Positions 1 to 7,887 of a stretch of DNA of 64,000 nucleotides are shown here, piece after piece. The position numbers and the translations under genes are program-made. This stretch comes from Verrucomicrobiota bacterium. GTDB lineage: Bacteria > Verrucomicrobiota > Verrucomicrobiia > Verrucomicrobiales > Verrucomicrobiaceae. Position 1 is the stretch's first letter. Each line of letters starts with the position of its first letter. The notes under the pieces are model-generated. The model was not told the DNA's origin. It worked only from the letters and a program-made list of their open reading frames with translations, and searched no databases. Where the stretch lies: positions 1 to 64,000 of the forward strand of contig JAFLEI010000034.1 in the NCBI GenBank assembly GCA_017301975.1, in the 5' to 3' direction.

Positions 1-108
1 CGCTGGCTGGGTCATCGGGATGGAGGGATTTTGGCAATGAAGGTTTATGGACATCTTCGGAACGAGCATTCTCTGGCGGCGGCGACCCGTGTTTCCTTCG
101 CTGCTTGA
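1..108 (+). CDS. Tyrosine recombinase, C-terminal tail (partial at window edge)
   Basis: The first 35 codons are open from the window edge and end at TGA (106-108). The peptide contains WLGHRDGG followed 9 residues later by VYGHLRNEHS. This is the C-terminal GH...Y-x-H signature of phage-type integrases, with the nucleophilic tyrosine in VYGH. Only the tail is in the window, so whether the upstream gene is intact cannot be judged. It lies 1.4 kb from a complete second recombinase of opposite orientation, which suggests an element border or nested insertions. Confidence 0.72.
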   Translation, partial: RWLGHRDGGILAMKVYGHLRNEHSLAAATRVSFAA

Positions 109-376
109 GCGCAGCAGTCCATTTCTTCGCGCCTTTAGATGAAGGAGTTTTTTTCTTTGCCTTGCGCTTCGCGACCCTTTTTGTGTGCGATGGAGCGCCG
201 AGATAGCGCTCCGCGCCATTGAGCAGTTTATCGACCTCTGACTGTGGGATGAGTGTTTGGCCGAGCTTCGTGATGGCCTTCACTTTTCCCGCGTAAAGCT
301 GCCGATAGCCCCATGTTCGTTCCTTGCCGAATAGGGCGGCGAACTCCGCTGGAGTGTATGTGGCTTTGTCTGTCAT
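1..376 (-). CDS. Excisionase-like helix-turn-helix protein (partial, runs off the edge)
   Basis: An ATG at 376-374 opens a frame with no stop down to position 1 (at least 125 codons). Residues 6-45 (YTPAEFAALFGKERTWGYRQ, then IPQSEVDKLL) look like the winged-helix DNA-binding fold of excisionase/MerR-type proteins. They are followed by a Lys-rich tail (KRVAKRKAKKKTPSSKG). The last third lies antisense to the integrase tail at 1-108, so one of the two 3' ends overlaps the other. The N-terminal domain is convincing. The C-terminal extent is uncertain because the stop lies outside the window. A small HTH gene beside an integrase is usually a recombination directionality factor, which is inferred here. 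Confidence 0.5.
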   Translation of the reverse strand, partial: MTDKATYTPAEFAALFGKERTWGYRQLYAGKVKAITKLGQTLIPQSEVDKLLNGAERYLGAPSHTKRVAKRKAKKKTPSSKGAKKWTAALKQRRKHGSPPPENARSEDVHKPSLPKSLHPDDPAS

Positions 377-392
377 CTTCAGAAGAAGGTCT

Positions 393-656
393 TCACTGAG
401 TCACCTTCCGACCAAAACGATGCTGTTCATCTGGCGGGAAAAGCACTGGCAAAGGTAGTTTCAGAGCGCTCGAAATCTCGACCAGCTCAAGGTCGGTCAC
501 GCATCGGATGCCTGACTCGATCTTTGCCAAGGTTTCCCTCGAAACATCCCAGCCGCTTCGTTGACACAGGCCCGCAAACTCTGACTGCGACATCGCCAAG
601 TGCGTGCGGTGCTTGGCGAGTTGTGGACCGATGAGGTTCTTGGCAGTGCGGGACAT
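393..656 (-). CDS. XRE-family (Cro/CI-type) transcriptional repressor
   Basis: This is an 87-residue protein. Residues about 9-75 form a lambda-repressor-like HTH: IGPQLAKHRTHLAMSQSEFA, then SRETLAKIESG, ending at LPLPVLF. I chose the ATG at 656 (MSRTAKNL). The frame continues upstream to 788, but that extension would translate straight through three tandem palindromes (695-749) that look like operators, so it is more likely promoter DNA. The gene is divergent from the small gene at 763. That is the classic layout of a self-regulated repressor controlling a mobile-element operon. The regulated partner is inferred from position only. Confidence 0.8.
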   Translation of the reverse strand: MSRTAKNLIGPQLAKHRTHLAMSQSEFAGLCQRSGWDVSRETLAKIESGIRCVTDLELVEISSALKLPLPVLFPPDEQHRFGRKVTQ

Positions 657-694
657 TTCAATCTCAGAAAATAGATCAGATTCCGTTTGCGGGG

Positions 695-749
695 GTTCTG
701 ATTTCGGAACAATGTTCGGTATTCGGAACAAAAGTTCCGATTTCAGAAC
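695..749. promoter_or_regulatory. Triple operator array GTTC-N8-GAAC
   Basis: Three 16-bp inverted repeats of the form GTTC-N8-GAAC lie at 695-710, 714-729 and 734-749. Centre spacing is 19 and 20 bp, close to two helical turns, so all three sites face the same side of the DNA. They fill the gap between the XRE repressor (656, minus) and the small gene at 763 (plus). The spacing and symmetry are read directly; binding by the adjacent XRE protein is inferred. Confidence 0.75.
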
Positions 750-762
750 AACATCCACTATT

Positions 763-1014
763 ATGAACATCATCGTTAAGCGTCGCATCGGTCCCGATCC
801 TCACGAGGGCGGGAGACAATCTTCGAGTTCATCAGGCTGCCCTGACATCCTGGAACTCGACAGTGGCGATTTCGCCATCATCGGCCAGGACATCACCGCA
901 GCAGCCATCCCCGCGCTCCCTTCTTCCGCAGGCTGCGCAGCGGAGGAGCGGGTCATCCGCATTCCACGCGAAATTCTGCTTCGCGCAAAAGGCGACATCG
1001 CTCGCCTTGCATGA
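763..1014 (+). CDS. Small hypothetical protein divergent from the XRE repressor
   Basis: The 83-residue frame starts with ATG 14 bp after the third operator palindrome. It has a polar Ser-rich N-terminus, a middle segment DILELDSGDFAIIGQDIT, and a charged C-terminus VIRIPREILLRAKGDIARL. There is no signal peptide, membrane segment or Cys motif. I do not recognise the family. Its position suggests control by the XRE repressor and a role in the mobile element. The alternative ATG at 604 would overlap the repressor antisense and is unlikely. Confidence 0.5.
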   Translation: MNIIVKRRIGPDPHEGGRQSSSSSGCPDILELDSGDFAIIGQDITAAAIPALPSSAGCAAEERVIRIPREILLRAKGDIARLA

Positions 1015-1063
1015 GATCCCACCCCTCTTGCCTTCGTCCCCACATTCTGTTACAAGGCAGGGT

Positions 1064-1558
1064 GTGGGGATTTTTGTGGAGTGGTTCGGGGCCAACTGGT
1101 TCAACCTGTTGCAGACCGTCGCTATCGTTGCCGGGTTGTTCTTTACCGGACGTTCCTTTCTCGTGGATACCAGAATCCGCCGAATTTCCAACTTGCTCAA
1201 CATCACCGAGCATCATCGCTCCATCTGGCAGCAGGTGATCGACAAGCCAAACCTTCTGCGAGTTCTGAACGCAGAAGCAAAACTCGACATCAAGCCCATC
1301 ACACTTGAGGAGCGCATCTTTGTGAACCTCATCATTCTGCATCTGACAGCCGTCATGGCTGCCATCAGGGGACGGGTTCACGAGCAACCAGCAGGACAGG
1401 ATGAGGATTTGCGCGAGTTCTTCAGTTTGCCCATTCCCAACAAGGTTTGGAAGGACTCCAAACGCTTCCGAGAACCTGATGTCATCGCATACATTGAGTC
1501 TCTGCTCAAACCAAAGCCCAAGAAGCGTCGTCGAAAGCTGCGCTGGTGGTTCCGCTAA
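1064..1558 (+). CDS. Hypothetical protein with one N-terminal membrane helix
   Basis: A GTG start at 1064 is preceded by AAGGCAGG (1054-1061), a plausible ribosome site. The open frame extends upstream to 863, but that part is Ser/Pro/Arg-rich shadow sequence overlapping the previous gene. The 164-residue product has one hydrophobic segment near its start (WFNLLQTVAIVAGLFFTG). A soluble helical domain follows (ISNLLNITEHHRSIWQQV...), and the end is strongly basic (KPKPKKRRRKLRWWFR). Proteins of this build, a short membrane anchor with a helical cytosolic domain, are common in mobile elements without known function. Its last 4 bases overlap the convergent integrase. Confidence 0.6.
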   Translation: MGIFVEWFGANWFNLLQTVAIVAGLFFTGRSFLVDTRIRRISNLLNITEHHRSIWQQVIDKPNLLRVLNAEAKLDIKPITLEERIFVNLIILHLTAVMAAIRGRVHEQPAGQDEDLREFFSLPIPNKVWKDSKRFREPDVIAYIESLLKPKPKKRRRKLRWWFR

Positions 1559-2526
1559 TAGCTCACTTTGAAAGTTGGTGAGTCTTCCGGTTTGGTTTTG
1601 CGCCTGTCATAGAGCCGCGTGGTCGCGATGCTCGCATGACCCAACCACTCCTGCACCTTCGCAATGTCAGCTTCATGATCCAGTGCATTCGTTGCCGCTG
1701 TCGCCCGTAACCCATGCACACAGACGGCGCTTGGATCGAGGCCAAGCACACGCGCATACTTTCTCACCACATCCTTGTAAACTCCGTGTCCGGTCAGCGC
1801 TTCATCGAGACTGCCGGATGAGTTCTTGATCGGACGAAAAAGGGCGCTGCCAGGTTTGTCTCCATGCCCCGCGTGCTCCAGGTATTCGCTGATACGCTGC
1901 AAGCTGTGCGGATGCACGGGCAGGAAGCGAATCTTGCCACCTTTGCCGTGAACGCGGAAGTGCAACACGCCGCGCCTCGATTGCAAATCACCGACCGCGA
2001 GCGAACACAGTTCAGCTCGACGCAAACCATGAAACAGCAGAATGGAAAGAATGGCGCGATCACGCAGCCCTTTGAGAGTGTCAGGTGCGGGTGCTTCGAG
2101 CAGAGCTTTCGCCTCAGCATCCCCCAACGCAGGGGATTTGCCTTCGTTCGTGCCTTGATTGGGACGCTTCACGCCATCAGCCGGATTGAACGGAACGGCA
2201 TTGCACTCGCACAGGTAATCAAACAATGAAGCCACGGCAGAAAGTTTGCGGCGCACCGTGGACGCTTCCAAAGTGCGCGTCTCAAGCTGCTTGCGCCATG
2301 CAATGAGATGCGACCGTTTCACCAGGCGAAATTCTTCCGCTTGGTGAATGCCTGCGAACCGCATGAACTCCTGAACGTCGTTCTTGTATGCTCGCCGCGT
2401 GTTCGCGTTTTCGATGTTCGCGAACCACTCGACCTCTGGCGGCACGTTCGCCAAATTTTGAAACTCTGATGCCGTCAGCAAACGCTTGCTCGTTTCGACG
2501 ACCAACCCTGAAGAACCATTAACCAT
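1555..2526 (-). CDS. Tyrosine recombinase/integrase (XerC/D-like)
   Basis: This 323-residue protein has a SAM-like N-terminal core-binding domain (about 25-115) and a C-terminal catalytic domain (about 130-315). The catalytic set is visible: Arg in GLRRAE (about R169), HGLR (H271, R274), GH (H297) and the tyrosine nucleophile in TRLYDRR (about Y306). It cuts and rejoins DNA through a 3'-phosphotyrosine bond. The ATG at 2526 follows a G-rich ribosome site (GAGGGGGTTGGA). It is transcribed away from the exporter operon, so an attachment site may lie in 2527-2760, although no duplicated core was found by eye. Confidence 0.9.
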   Translation of the reverse strand: MVNGSSGLVVETSKRLLTASEFQNLANVPPEVEWFANIENANTRRAYKNDVQEFMRFAGIHQAEEFRLVKRSHLIAWRKQLETRTLEASTVRRKLSAVASLFDYLCECNAVPFNPADGVKRPNQGTNEGKSPALGDAEAKALLEAPAPDTLKGLRDRAILSILLFHGLRRAELCSLAVGDLQSRRGVLHFRVHGKGGKIRFLPVHPHSLQRISEYLEHAGHGDKPGSALFRPIKNSSGSLDEALTGHGVYKDVVRKYARVLGLDPSAVCVHGLRATAATNALDHEADIAKVQEWLGHASIATTRLYDRRKTKPEDSPTFKVSY

Positions 2527-2760
2527 TCCAACCCCCTCACCCTGAACGCATTATAGTAGTGATAAAATACATTATCAATACCATGTGGATCATTTGAAAT
2601 ATTCGCTCCAATTGTGCTCCAAGCGATTCGAATCTGTGCTCTTTTAGCAACAGAATTTTTTGTCGTAAATCGGAACAAACCGGTAATTGTAACCCGCGTT
2701 GCTACCACTGACTGACTCGCCAATACAATTGGCAGAAGTCCGTTTCTAATCCTTTGGACA
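2527..2760. other. Gene-free gap between integrase and ABC exporter operon
   Basis: About 235 bp are locally AT-rich (2550-2660), unlike the GC-rich neighbours. It holds the integrase promoter region and possibly an element boundary. I see no tRNA gene, no clear direct repeat and no credible coding frame. Confidence 0.5.
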
Positions 2761-2782
2761 CCTGATGGTTCACGCCATCAGG
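2761..2782 (-). terminator. Hairpin at the end of the ABC exporter operon
   Basis: CCTGATGG and CCATCAGG form a perfect 8-bp stem with loop TTCACG that overlaps the stop codon of the last exporter gene (2770-2772). There is no T-tract, so it is only a possible terminator or 3'-end stabiliser. Confidence 0.4.
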
Positions 2783-3894
2783 CTTATGGTCTTGCGGAAG
2801 CGGGCCAGGGCCACGGAGTAAAAGACCGTGCCGATGGCAAGCAGCAGGACAAACGGCTGCCACACCACTTTGAGGCCCGCGCCGCGATAGAGGATGGCGC
2901 GGGATGCTGAGATGAAATGGGTCGTAGGTGCAGCCTGCATGATGTTTTGGACGAATTCCGGCATGCTTTCGCGCGGGGTCATGCCTCCGGAGAGCATTTG
3001 CAAGGGCAGCAGGACTAGGATGAGCAGCAGGCCGAACTGCGGCATGGTGCGCGCCAGCGTGGCCATGAAGATTCCCATTGAAGTGGTGGCAAACAAATGC
3101 AGCACCGCGCCGGTCAGGAACAGCAGGATGGAACCCTCGATGGGCACATGCAGCAGGCCTTGAACGACGAACAGCAGGGAGAGTGTGGTCGCGACGAGGA
3201 CGACGAGGGCCATGGACCACACTTTGGAAAGCATGATCTCGGCGGGTTTCACGGGCATGACGAGCAGGTGCTCGATAGTGCCGTGTTCGCGCTCGCGGAT
3301 CAGCGCCGCGCCGGTCAGGACAATGGAGAGCATGGTGACGAGGTTGATGATTTCCATCAAAGCTCCGAACCAGGCCGGGGTGAGGTTGGGATTGAAGCGG
3401 GCGCGTAATGTCAGAGTCACGGGGGCTGCAGGGACGCCGCGATAGCGCTGGAGAAACTCGGTGACCTCGCCATTGATGATCTGCTGGACGTAACCACTGC
3501 CCGTGAATGCCTGGCTCATCCGCGTGGCGTCCACATTCAACTGAAGCGTGGGACGCATTCCGGCAAGAACATCGCGCTGGAAATCAGGCGGGATGATGAT
3601 GGCAAAGGTATAGTCTCCGGCATCCAGCCCCGCATCCACGTCGGCTGCGGAGATCATGGCGGGTGACATGAAGCTGGGTCGCTGAAAACTGGACGCGATT
3701 CGGGCTGAGAGCGGCGAAGTGTCCTCATCAGCGATGGCGATTGGGGCATGATGCAGTGCTTCCGGCATCGCCGTGGCAGATATGTAAACCATGGCCGTGA
3801 AGGCATAGACGATGAGCCCCATCATCATCGGGTCACGGGCCAGGCTCCAGAGTTCCTTCACCCCCAGGCGATAGATGTTGGCGAGACGGCTCAT
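2770..3894 (-). CDS. yhhJ: ABC-2 type transporter permease (YhhJ-like)
   Basis: The 374-residue inner-membrane permease has one N-terminal helix after a short basic start (LGVKELWSLARDPMM). A large periplasmic domain (about 45-180) follows, then five to six helices at 180-374, including the ABC-2 signature region (EHLLVMPVKPAEIMLSK). It starts 2 nt after the stop of the RbbA-type gene, so the two are translationally linked. In Escherichia coli the same trio (yhiI, rbbA/yhiH, yhhJ) lies together. The exporter probably pairs this permease with the permease domain fused to RbbA. The substrate is unknown, and the symbol is by family and context only. Confidence 0.85.
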   Translation of the reverse strand: MSRLANIYRLGVKELWSLARDPMMMGLIVYAFTAMVYISATAMPEALHHAPIAIADEDTSPLSARIASSFQRPSFMSPAMISAADVDAGLDAGDYTFAIIIPPDFQRDVLAGMRPTLQLNVDATRMSQAFTGSGYVQQIINGEVTEFLQRYRGVPAAPVTLTLRARFNPNLTPAWFGALMEIINLVTMLSIVLTGAALIREREHGTIEHLLVMPVKPAEIMLSKVWSMALVVLVATTLSLLFVVQGLLHVPIEGSILLFLTGAVLHLFATTSMGIFMATLARTMPQFGLLLILVLLPLQMLSGGMTPRESMPEFVQNIMQAAPTTHFISASRAILYRGAGLKVVWQPFVLLLAIGTVFYSVALARFRKTISLMA

Positions 3895-3896
3895 GA

Positions 3897-6644
3897 TCAG
3901 GTGTCTTGCTTGCGGATCAGGGCAATCGCGACTCCCATGATCACAGGGACAGCCAGGATCAAAGGAATGAATGAGGCGTGGAGATCGGAAAAACCAAGCG
4001 CCTTGCTGAAGACGCCGCGACTGATCGTCAGGAAGTGCGTGGCCGGGTAGAGCCTTCCGATAACTGCTCCGGCACCTTCCAGTGAGGAGACAGGATTGAT
4101 CAGGCCCGCGAACTGGGCAGTGGGAATCATGGTGCCAATCATGGTGACAAACATGGCTGCGATCTGGCTGCGGGTGAATGCCGAGGCCAGCAGACCAAAG
4201 CCCGTGGCGAACACGACGAAGATGAGCGCGGCGGCAGCAAGTGTGGTGAAACTGCCTTTGACGGGCACGTCAAAGACGGTGACAGCCAGCAGTGTCATCA
4301 GCAGGAAATTCAGCATCCCAAGAAAGATATAGGGCGCTTGTTTGCCGATCAGAAACTCGCTGCGCGTCACCGGTGTCACATGGAGGTTGACGATGGAGCC
4401 CAGCTCTTTCTCACGCACCACGGAGAGTGCTGTGAGCATGGCCGGAATCATGAGCAGCAGCATGGGAATGACAGCCGGAACCATGGCGGGCCGACTGCGC
4501 ACATCCGGGTTGTAGCGGAAGCGTGTCTCGATGTTCAGAGCACCCGAAGCGGACTCAAGCCCGGAGCTCCGCGCGGCCATTTGTGCCAGCCAGCCCTGAT
4601 GCATTCCCGACACATACCCCTGCGCGGTCTCGGCACGCTGCGGCATGGAACCGTCCACCCACGCGCCGATTTGCACGGGGGCTCCACGCTGCGCATCGCG
4701 GGCGAAACCGGGCGGGATTTCGATGGCGAGCGCCAGTTCGCCGGAACGCATCCGGCGGTCGAGATCGGCTTCGTCAAGGATGGGAGCCTGCTGCACAAAA
4801 TAGCGCGAGCCGGTGAGGTTAAGGACATAGTTTTGGCTCAGGGTGGTCTGGTCGTGGTCCAGCACGGCGAAGCTAAGGTTTTCCACGTCCAGGCTGATGC
4901 CGTAGCCCATGACGAACATGAGCAGAGCCGTGCCGAAGAGTGACATGCCGGCAAGCACCGGATCGCGGCGCAACTCCAGCGCTTCTTTCCGCATGTAGCT
5001 GAATGTCCGGCCAAAGGCGAAGACCCGCTTTACGGGTGGTGCGGAGACACGGCCGGCGTCAGGCATCGGGGACACTGCCAGGGAGGATGCGGCGGGCAGA
5101 TTGTCGCTGGCCGACGCCTCTTGAAGATGTTTGATGAACACCTCCTCCAGCGAGTGGGCACTGCTGTCCCTCACCAACTCTTCAGGGGGACCGCTGACGA
5201 GCACCCGCCCGGAGTGCATCAGCGAGACGCGGTCACACCGCTCCGCCTCGTTCATGAAATGGGTGGAAATGAAAATGGTGACTTTGTCCTGCCGGGCCAG
5301 ATCGAGCATGAGTTGCCAAAACTGATCACGGGCGATGGGATCGACGCCGGAAGTCGGCTCGTCGAGGATCAGCAAGGTTGGTTTGTGAACCATGGCCACG
5401 GCCAGGGACAAGCGTTGCCGCACGCCGAGCGGCAGCGCCTCAGGCATGGATGAGAGCACGCCTTCAAGCCCGAAGCGCTTCGCCATCTCATCCACCCGGG
5501 CCGGGATTTCTTCCGCAGGGATCTGGAACAGGCGGGCGTGAAGAACGAGGTTTTGCTCCACCGTCAGTTCCGTGTAGAGGGAGAAGGACTGCGACATGTA
5601 GCCGACGCGCCGACGCGTGCCGACATCACGCGGATCGACTTCATGGCCCAGCAGCCATGCCTTGCCCTCCGTGGGCGGTAGCAGGCCGGTGAGCATTTTC
5701 ATGGTCGTGGTTTTGCCGCAGCCGTTGGAGCCAAGGAACCCGAAGATCTCGCCGCGCCGGATGCGCAGATCCACCCGCTCCACGGCAGCGAAGTCGCCGA
5801 AACGCATGGTCAGCCCCCGTGCTTCGATGGCGGTCTCATCCTTCTCGGAGGGGGCGAAGCGGGAAACCACCACCGGCTGGTGGAGACGCCGTTTTTCCTC
5901 CGGCAGCAGGGCGATGAAGGTGGCATCCAGGGAATCCGTCGCGGTGCGTGTGCGCAGTTCGGAGGGAGTGCCGGTGGCCAACACCTTGCCCGCATCCATG
6001 GCCACCAGCCAGTCGAAGCGCTCTGCCTCCTCCATGTAAGCCGTCGCCACAATCACGCTCATCCCAGGCCGTTCCCGGCGGATGCCGTCCACGAGGCTCC
6101 AGAACTGGCTGCGAGAGAGTGGATCAACCCCTGTGGTCGGTTCGTCGAGAATGAGCAGGTCCGGGTCGTGGATGAGCGCGCAGCAGATGCCCAGCTTCTG
6201 TTTCATGCCGCCGGATAGCTTTCCGACCGGGCGGTCGAGGAAAGGCCGCAGGCCTGTGCGCGCCGTCAGTTCGTCGATCCGGCGGCGGCACTCGGCACGG
6301 TCATGACCGAAGAGACGCCCGAAGAATTGGAGGTTCTCTTCGATGGAAAGGGTGGGATACAAGTTCTTACCCAATCCTTGCGGCATGTAGGCGATGCGTG
6401 AGCACACCGCGCGGCGATGGCGGGCGCTGGCCATGTCGCCATCCAGCGTTTCCACCTTGCCCGCCTGCACCTTGTGTGCGCCAGCGATCAGGGCCAGGAG
6501 GCTTGATTTGCCAACGCCATCCGGGCCGATCAAGCCCACCAGACAGCCCGCCGGCACATCCAGATCAATGCCATCCAGTGCAAGCGTGCGGCGATGGCGG
6601 AGACTCACTCCGCGCAGACTGGCAACGATAGCGGCGGTGTTCAT
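3897..6644 (-). CDS. rbbA: RbbA-type fused double ABC ATPase/ABC-2 permease
   Basis: The product has about 915 residues, close to E. coli RbbA. Two nucleotide-binding domains lie in tandem: NBD1 (about 7-240) with Walker A GPDGVGKSS, signature LSGGMKQK and Walker B LLILDEPTTG; NBD2 (about 275-500) with Walker A GSNGCGKTT and Walker B LLILDEPTSG. An ABC-2 permease follows (about 550-915). The NBD2 signature region reads LPLGVRQRLS instead of LSGGQ, as in RbbA homologues. I chose the ATG at 6644 (MNTAAIV) because it overlaps the adaptor stop as ATGA; an upstream frame to 6704 has no support. E. coli RbbA is reported to associate with ribosomes, but this operon context argues for export. Confidence 0.9.
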   Translation of the reverse strand: MNTAAIVASLRGVSLRHRRTLALDGIDLDVPAGCLVGLIGPDGVGKSSLLALIAGAHKVQAGKVETLDGDMASARHRRAVCSRIAYMPQGLGKNLYPTLSIEENLQFFGRLFGHDRAECRRRIDELTARTGLRPFLDRPVGKLSGGMKQKLGICCALIHDPDLLILDEPTTGVDPLSRSQFWSLVDGIRRERPGMSVIVATAYMEEAERFDWLVAMDAGKVLATGTPSELRTRTATDSLDATFIALLPEEKRRLHQPVVVSRFAPSEKDETAIEARGLTMRFGDFAAVERVDLRIRRGEIFGFLGSNGCGKTTTMKMLTGLLPPTEGKAWLLGHEVDPRDVGTRRRVGYMSQSFSLYTELTVEQNLVLHARLFQIPAEEIPARVDEMAKRFGLEGVLSSMPEALPLGVRQRLSLAVAMVHKPTLLILDEPTSGVDPIARDQFWQLMLDLARQDKVTIFISTHFMNEAERCDRVSLMHSGRVLVSGPPEELVRDSSAHSLEEVFIKHLQEASASDNLPAASSLAVSPMPDAGRVSAPPVKRVFAFGRTFSYMRKEALELRRDPVLAGMSLFGTALLMFVMGYGISLDVENLSFAVLDHDQTTLSQNYVLNLTGSRYFVQQAPILDEADLDRRMRSGELALAIEIPPGFARDAQRGAPVQIGAWVDGSMPQRAETAQGYVSGMHQGWLAQMAARSSGLESASGALNIETRFRYNPDVRSRPAMVPAVIPMLLLMIPAMLTALSVVREKELGSIVNLHVTPVTRSEFLIGKQAPYIFLGMLNFLLMTLLAVTVFDVPVKGSFTTLAAAALIFVVFATGFGLLASAFTRSQIAAMFVTMIGTMIPTAQFAGLINPVSSLEGAGAVIGRLYPATHFLTISRGVFSKALGFSDLHASFIPLILAVPVIMGVAIALIRKQDT

Positions 6645-7717
6645 TGGGGCAGCTTTAATGCCAGATGGGAGGGCCACTCCGCCTGCGCGTCGATCTTCAC
6701 CCACGCGACTCCCGGCAGCCCCGTCTTCACGCGCTCCAGGTGCTTCTCCAACAGTCCCCGGTCAATCTGCGCCTTGACGCGAAACATCAACTTCTGCCGT
6801 TCGCTGGCCGTTTCCACCGTCTTGGGCGTGAACTGCGCGACGCTCGCCACATACGAGACTCGTGCGGGGATCACATACTGCGGCACTGCATCCAGGATGA
6901 GCCGCACTTCGCTGCCGAGAGCCACCTTGCCCGCCACTGTCTCGGGTAGAAAGAAGGTCAGATACACGTCACCTAGATCCACGAGGTTCAAAACCTTCCC
7001 CCCAGCGCCCAGCACCTCTCCTGGTTGCGTGATCAGATACTGCACCCGTCCATCGCGGGGCGCTTTCAGCGTGCAGTCATCGAGTTCGGCCTGCACGCGG
7101 CCCACAGTCGCCTGCACTGCCTCCACCATCACCTCTGCATCCTGCACCTGTGCGCTGGCTGCAGCCACAGCACCCCCGGCTGCCGCCACCTGCGCCTTTG
7201 CCGCCTTGATCGCCGCCTCTGCGCTTTTCGCGCGGGCACGATCATCGTCGAGGTTTTGTTCGGACACCGCATTCTTTGTCGCAAGCGATTCGGTGCGCAC
7301 CAGCCGTTGCTGAGCCGCCTGCGCCTCGCTCTCGCGCTGGAGAACCACAGCCTCGGCTGCCAGTTTTTCGCTCTCCCGCGCCGTCACCTGCGCCTGGGCG
7401 GTGATGATCGCATTTTTCGCCTGCCGAAGCTTTGCCTGGGCCTCCAGAAACTGGGCATCCAGAATGTCGGTCTGAATCCGGGCGAGCACCTGGCCTTCCT
7501 TCACGAAATCGCCTTCACCCACCAGAACCTCCGCCAAACGCCCAGGCACTCGGGCTGCGAGATTGATCTCGGTGGCCTCAATGCGTCCGTTGCCAGATAC
7601 GACCCCTGGACCAAGATCGCCCTTCAGGCCATGCCGCCAGAAAAGGACAGCCGCCACGGCTAAGACTAAGGCGAGCACGACGGCTGCCGCCAAGATTCGG
7701 GATTTCAGCATATTCAT
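6641..7717 (-). CDS. yhiI: HlyD-family membrane fusion protein (YhiI-like)
   Basis: This periplasmic adaptor links the ABC exporter to an outer-membrane channel. An N-terminal membrane anchor (ILAAAVVLALVLAVAAVLFW) is followed by a lipoyl half-motif (EATEINLAARVPGRLAEVLV). A long Ala/Gln-rich coiled-coil hairpin spans about 85-215. The second lipoyl half (LKAPRDGRVQYL) and a beta-barrel domain finish the protein. I chose the ATG at 7717; a GTG frame start at 7732 lies inside one arm of an inverted-repeat element and is unlikely. The stop overlaps the RbbA start (ATGA). No outer-membrane factor sits in this operon, so it may share the TolC-like protein encoded at 8561-9955. Confidence 0.87.
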   Translation of the reverse strand: MNMLKSRILAAAVVLALVLAVAAVLFWRHGLKGDLGPGVVSGNGRIEATEINLAARVPGRLAEVLVGEGDFVKEGQVLARIQTDILDAQFLEAQAKLRQAKNAIITAQAQVTARESEKLAAEAVVLQRESEAQAAQQRLVRTESLATKNAVSEQNLDDDRARAKSAEAAIKAAKAQVAAAGGAVAAASAQVQDAEVMVEAVQATVGRVQAELDDCTLKAPRDGRVQYLITQPGEVLGAGGKVLNLVDLGDVYLTFFLPETVAGKVALGSEVRLILDAVPQYVIPARVSYVASVAQFTPKTVETASERQKLMFRVKAQIDRGLLEKHLERVKTGLPGVAWVKIDAQAEWPSHLALKLPQ

Positions 7718-7721
7718 CGTG

Positions 7722-7829
7722 TTAAAGGGCACCTCTGGAAACCCATGTATCTAAAAATCGAGTTGTTGAAAGTCAAGGCGTTACGGTAGCGTATCTTCTG
7801 AAATTCGAGGTATTCAGAGGTGCCCTTAA
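7722..7829. mobile_element. MITE-like inverted-repeat element (about 105 bp)
   Basis: The arms GGGCACCTCTG (7727-7737) and CAGAGGTGCCC (7815-7825) are perfectly complementary and both are flanked by TTAA (7722-7725 and 7826-7829). The 77-bp interior has no gene and is AT-richer than its surroundings. A tiny element with perfect terminal repeats and a repeated flank is what a miniature transposable element or an insertion-sequence remnant looks like. It occupies the promoter region of the adaptor gene and could supply or disrupt its promoter. The parent element is not identifiable by eye. Confidence 0.55.
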
Positions 7830-7887
7830 ATAAATCAGCGCAGAAGCGCGTTCATGAGGTGCCCCCCTTCCACTTTGGACCCTTGAT

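Noticed and set aside
2527..2760. tRNA or attachment core next to the integrase
   Set aside because: No cloverleaf and no direct repeat of useful length could be found by eye.
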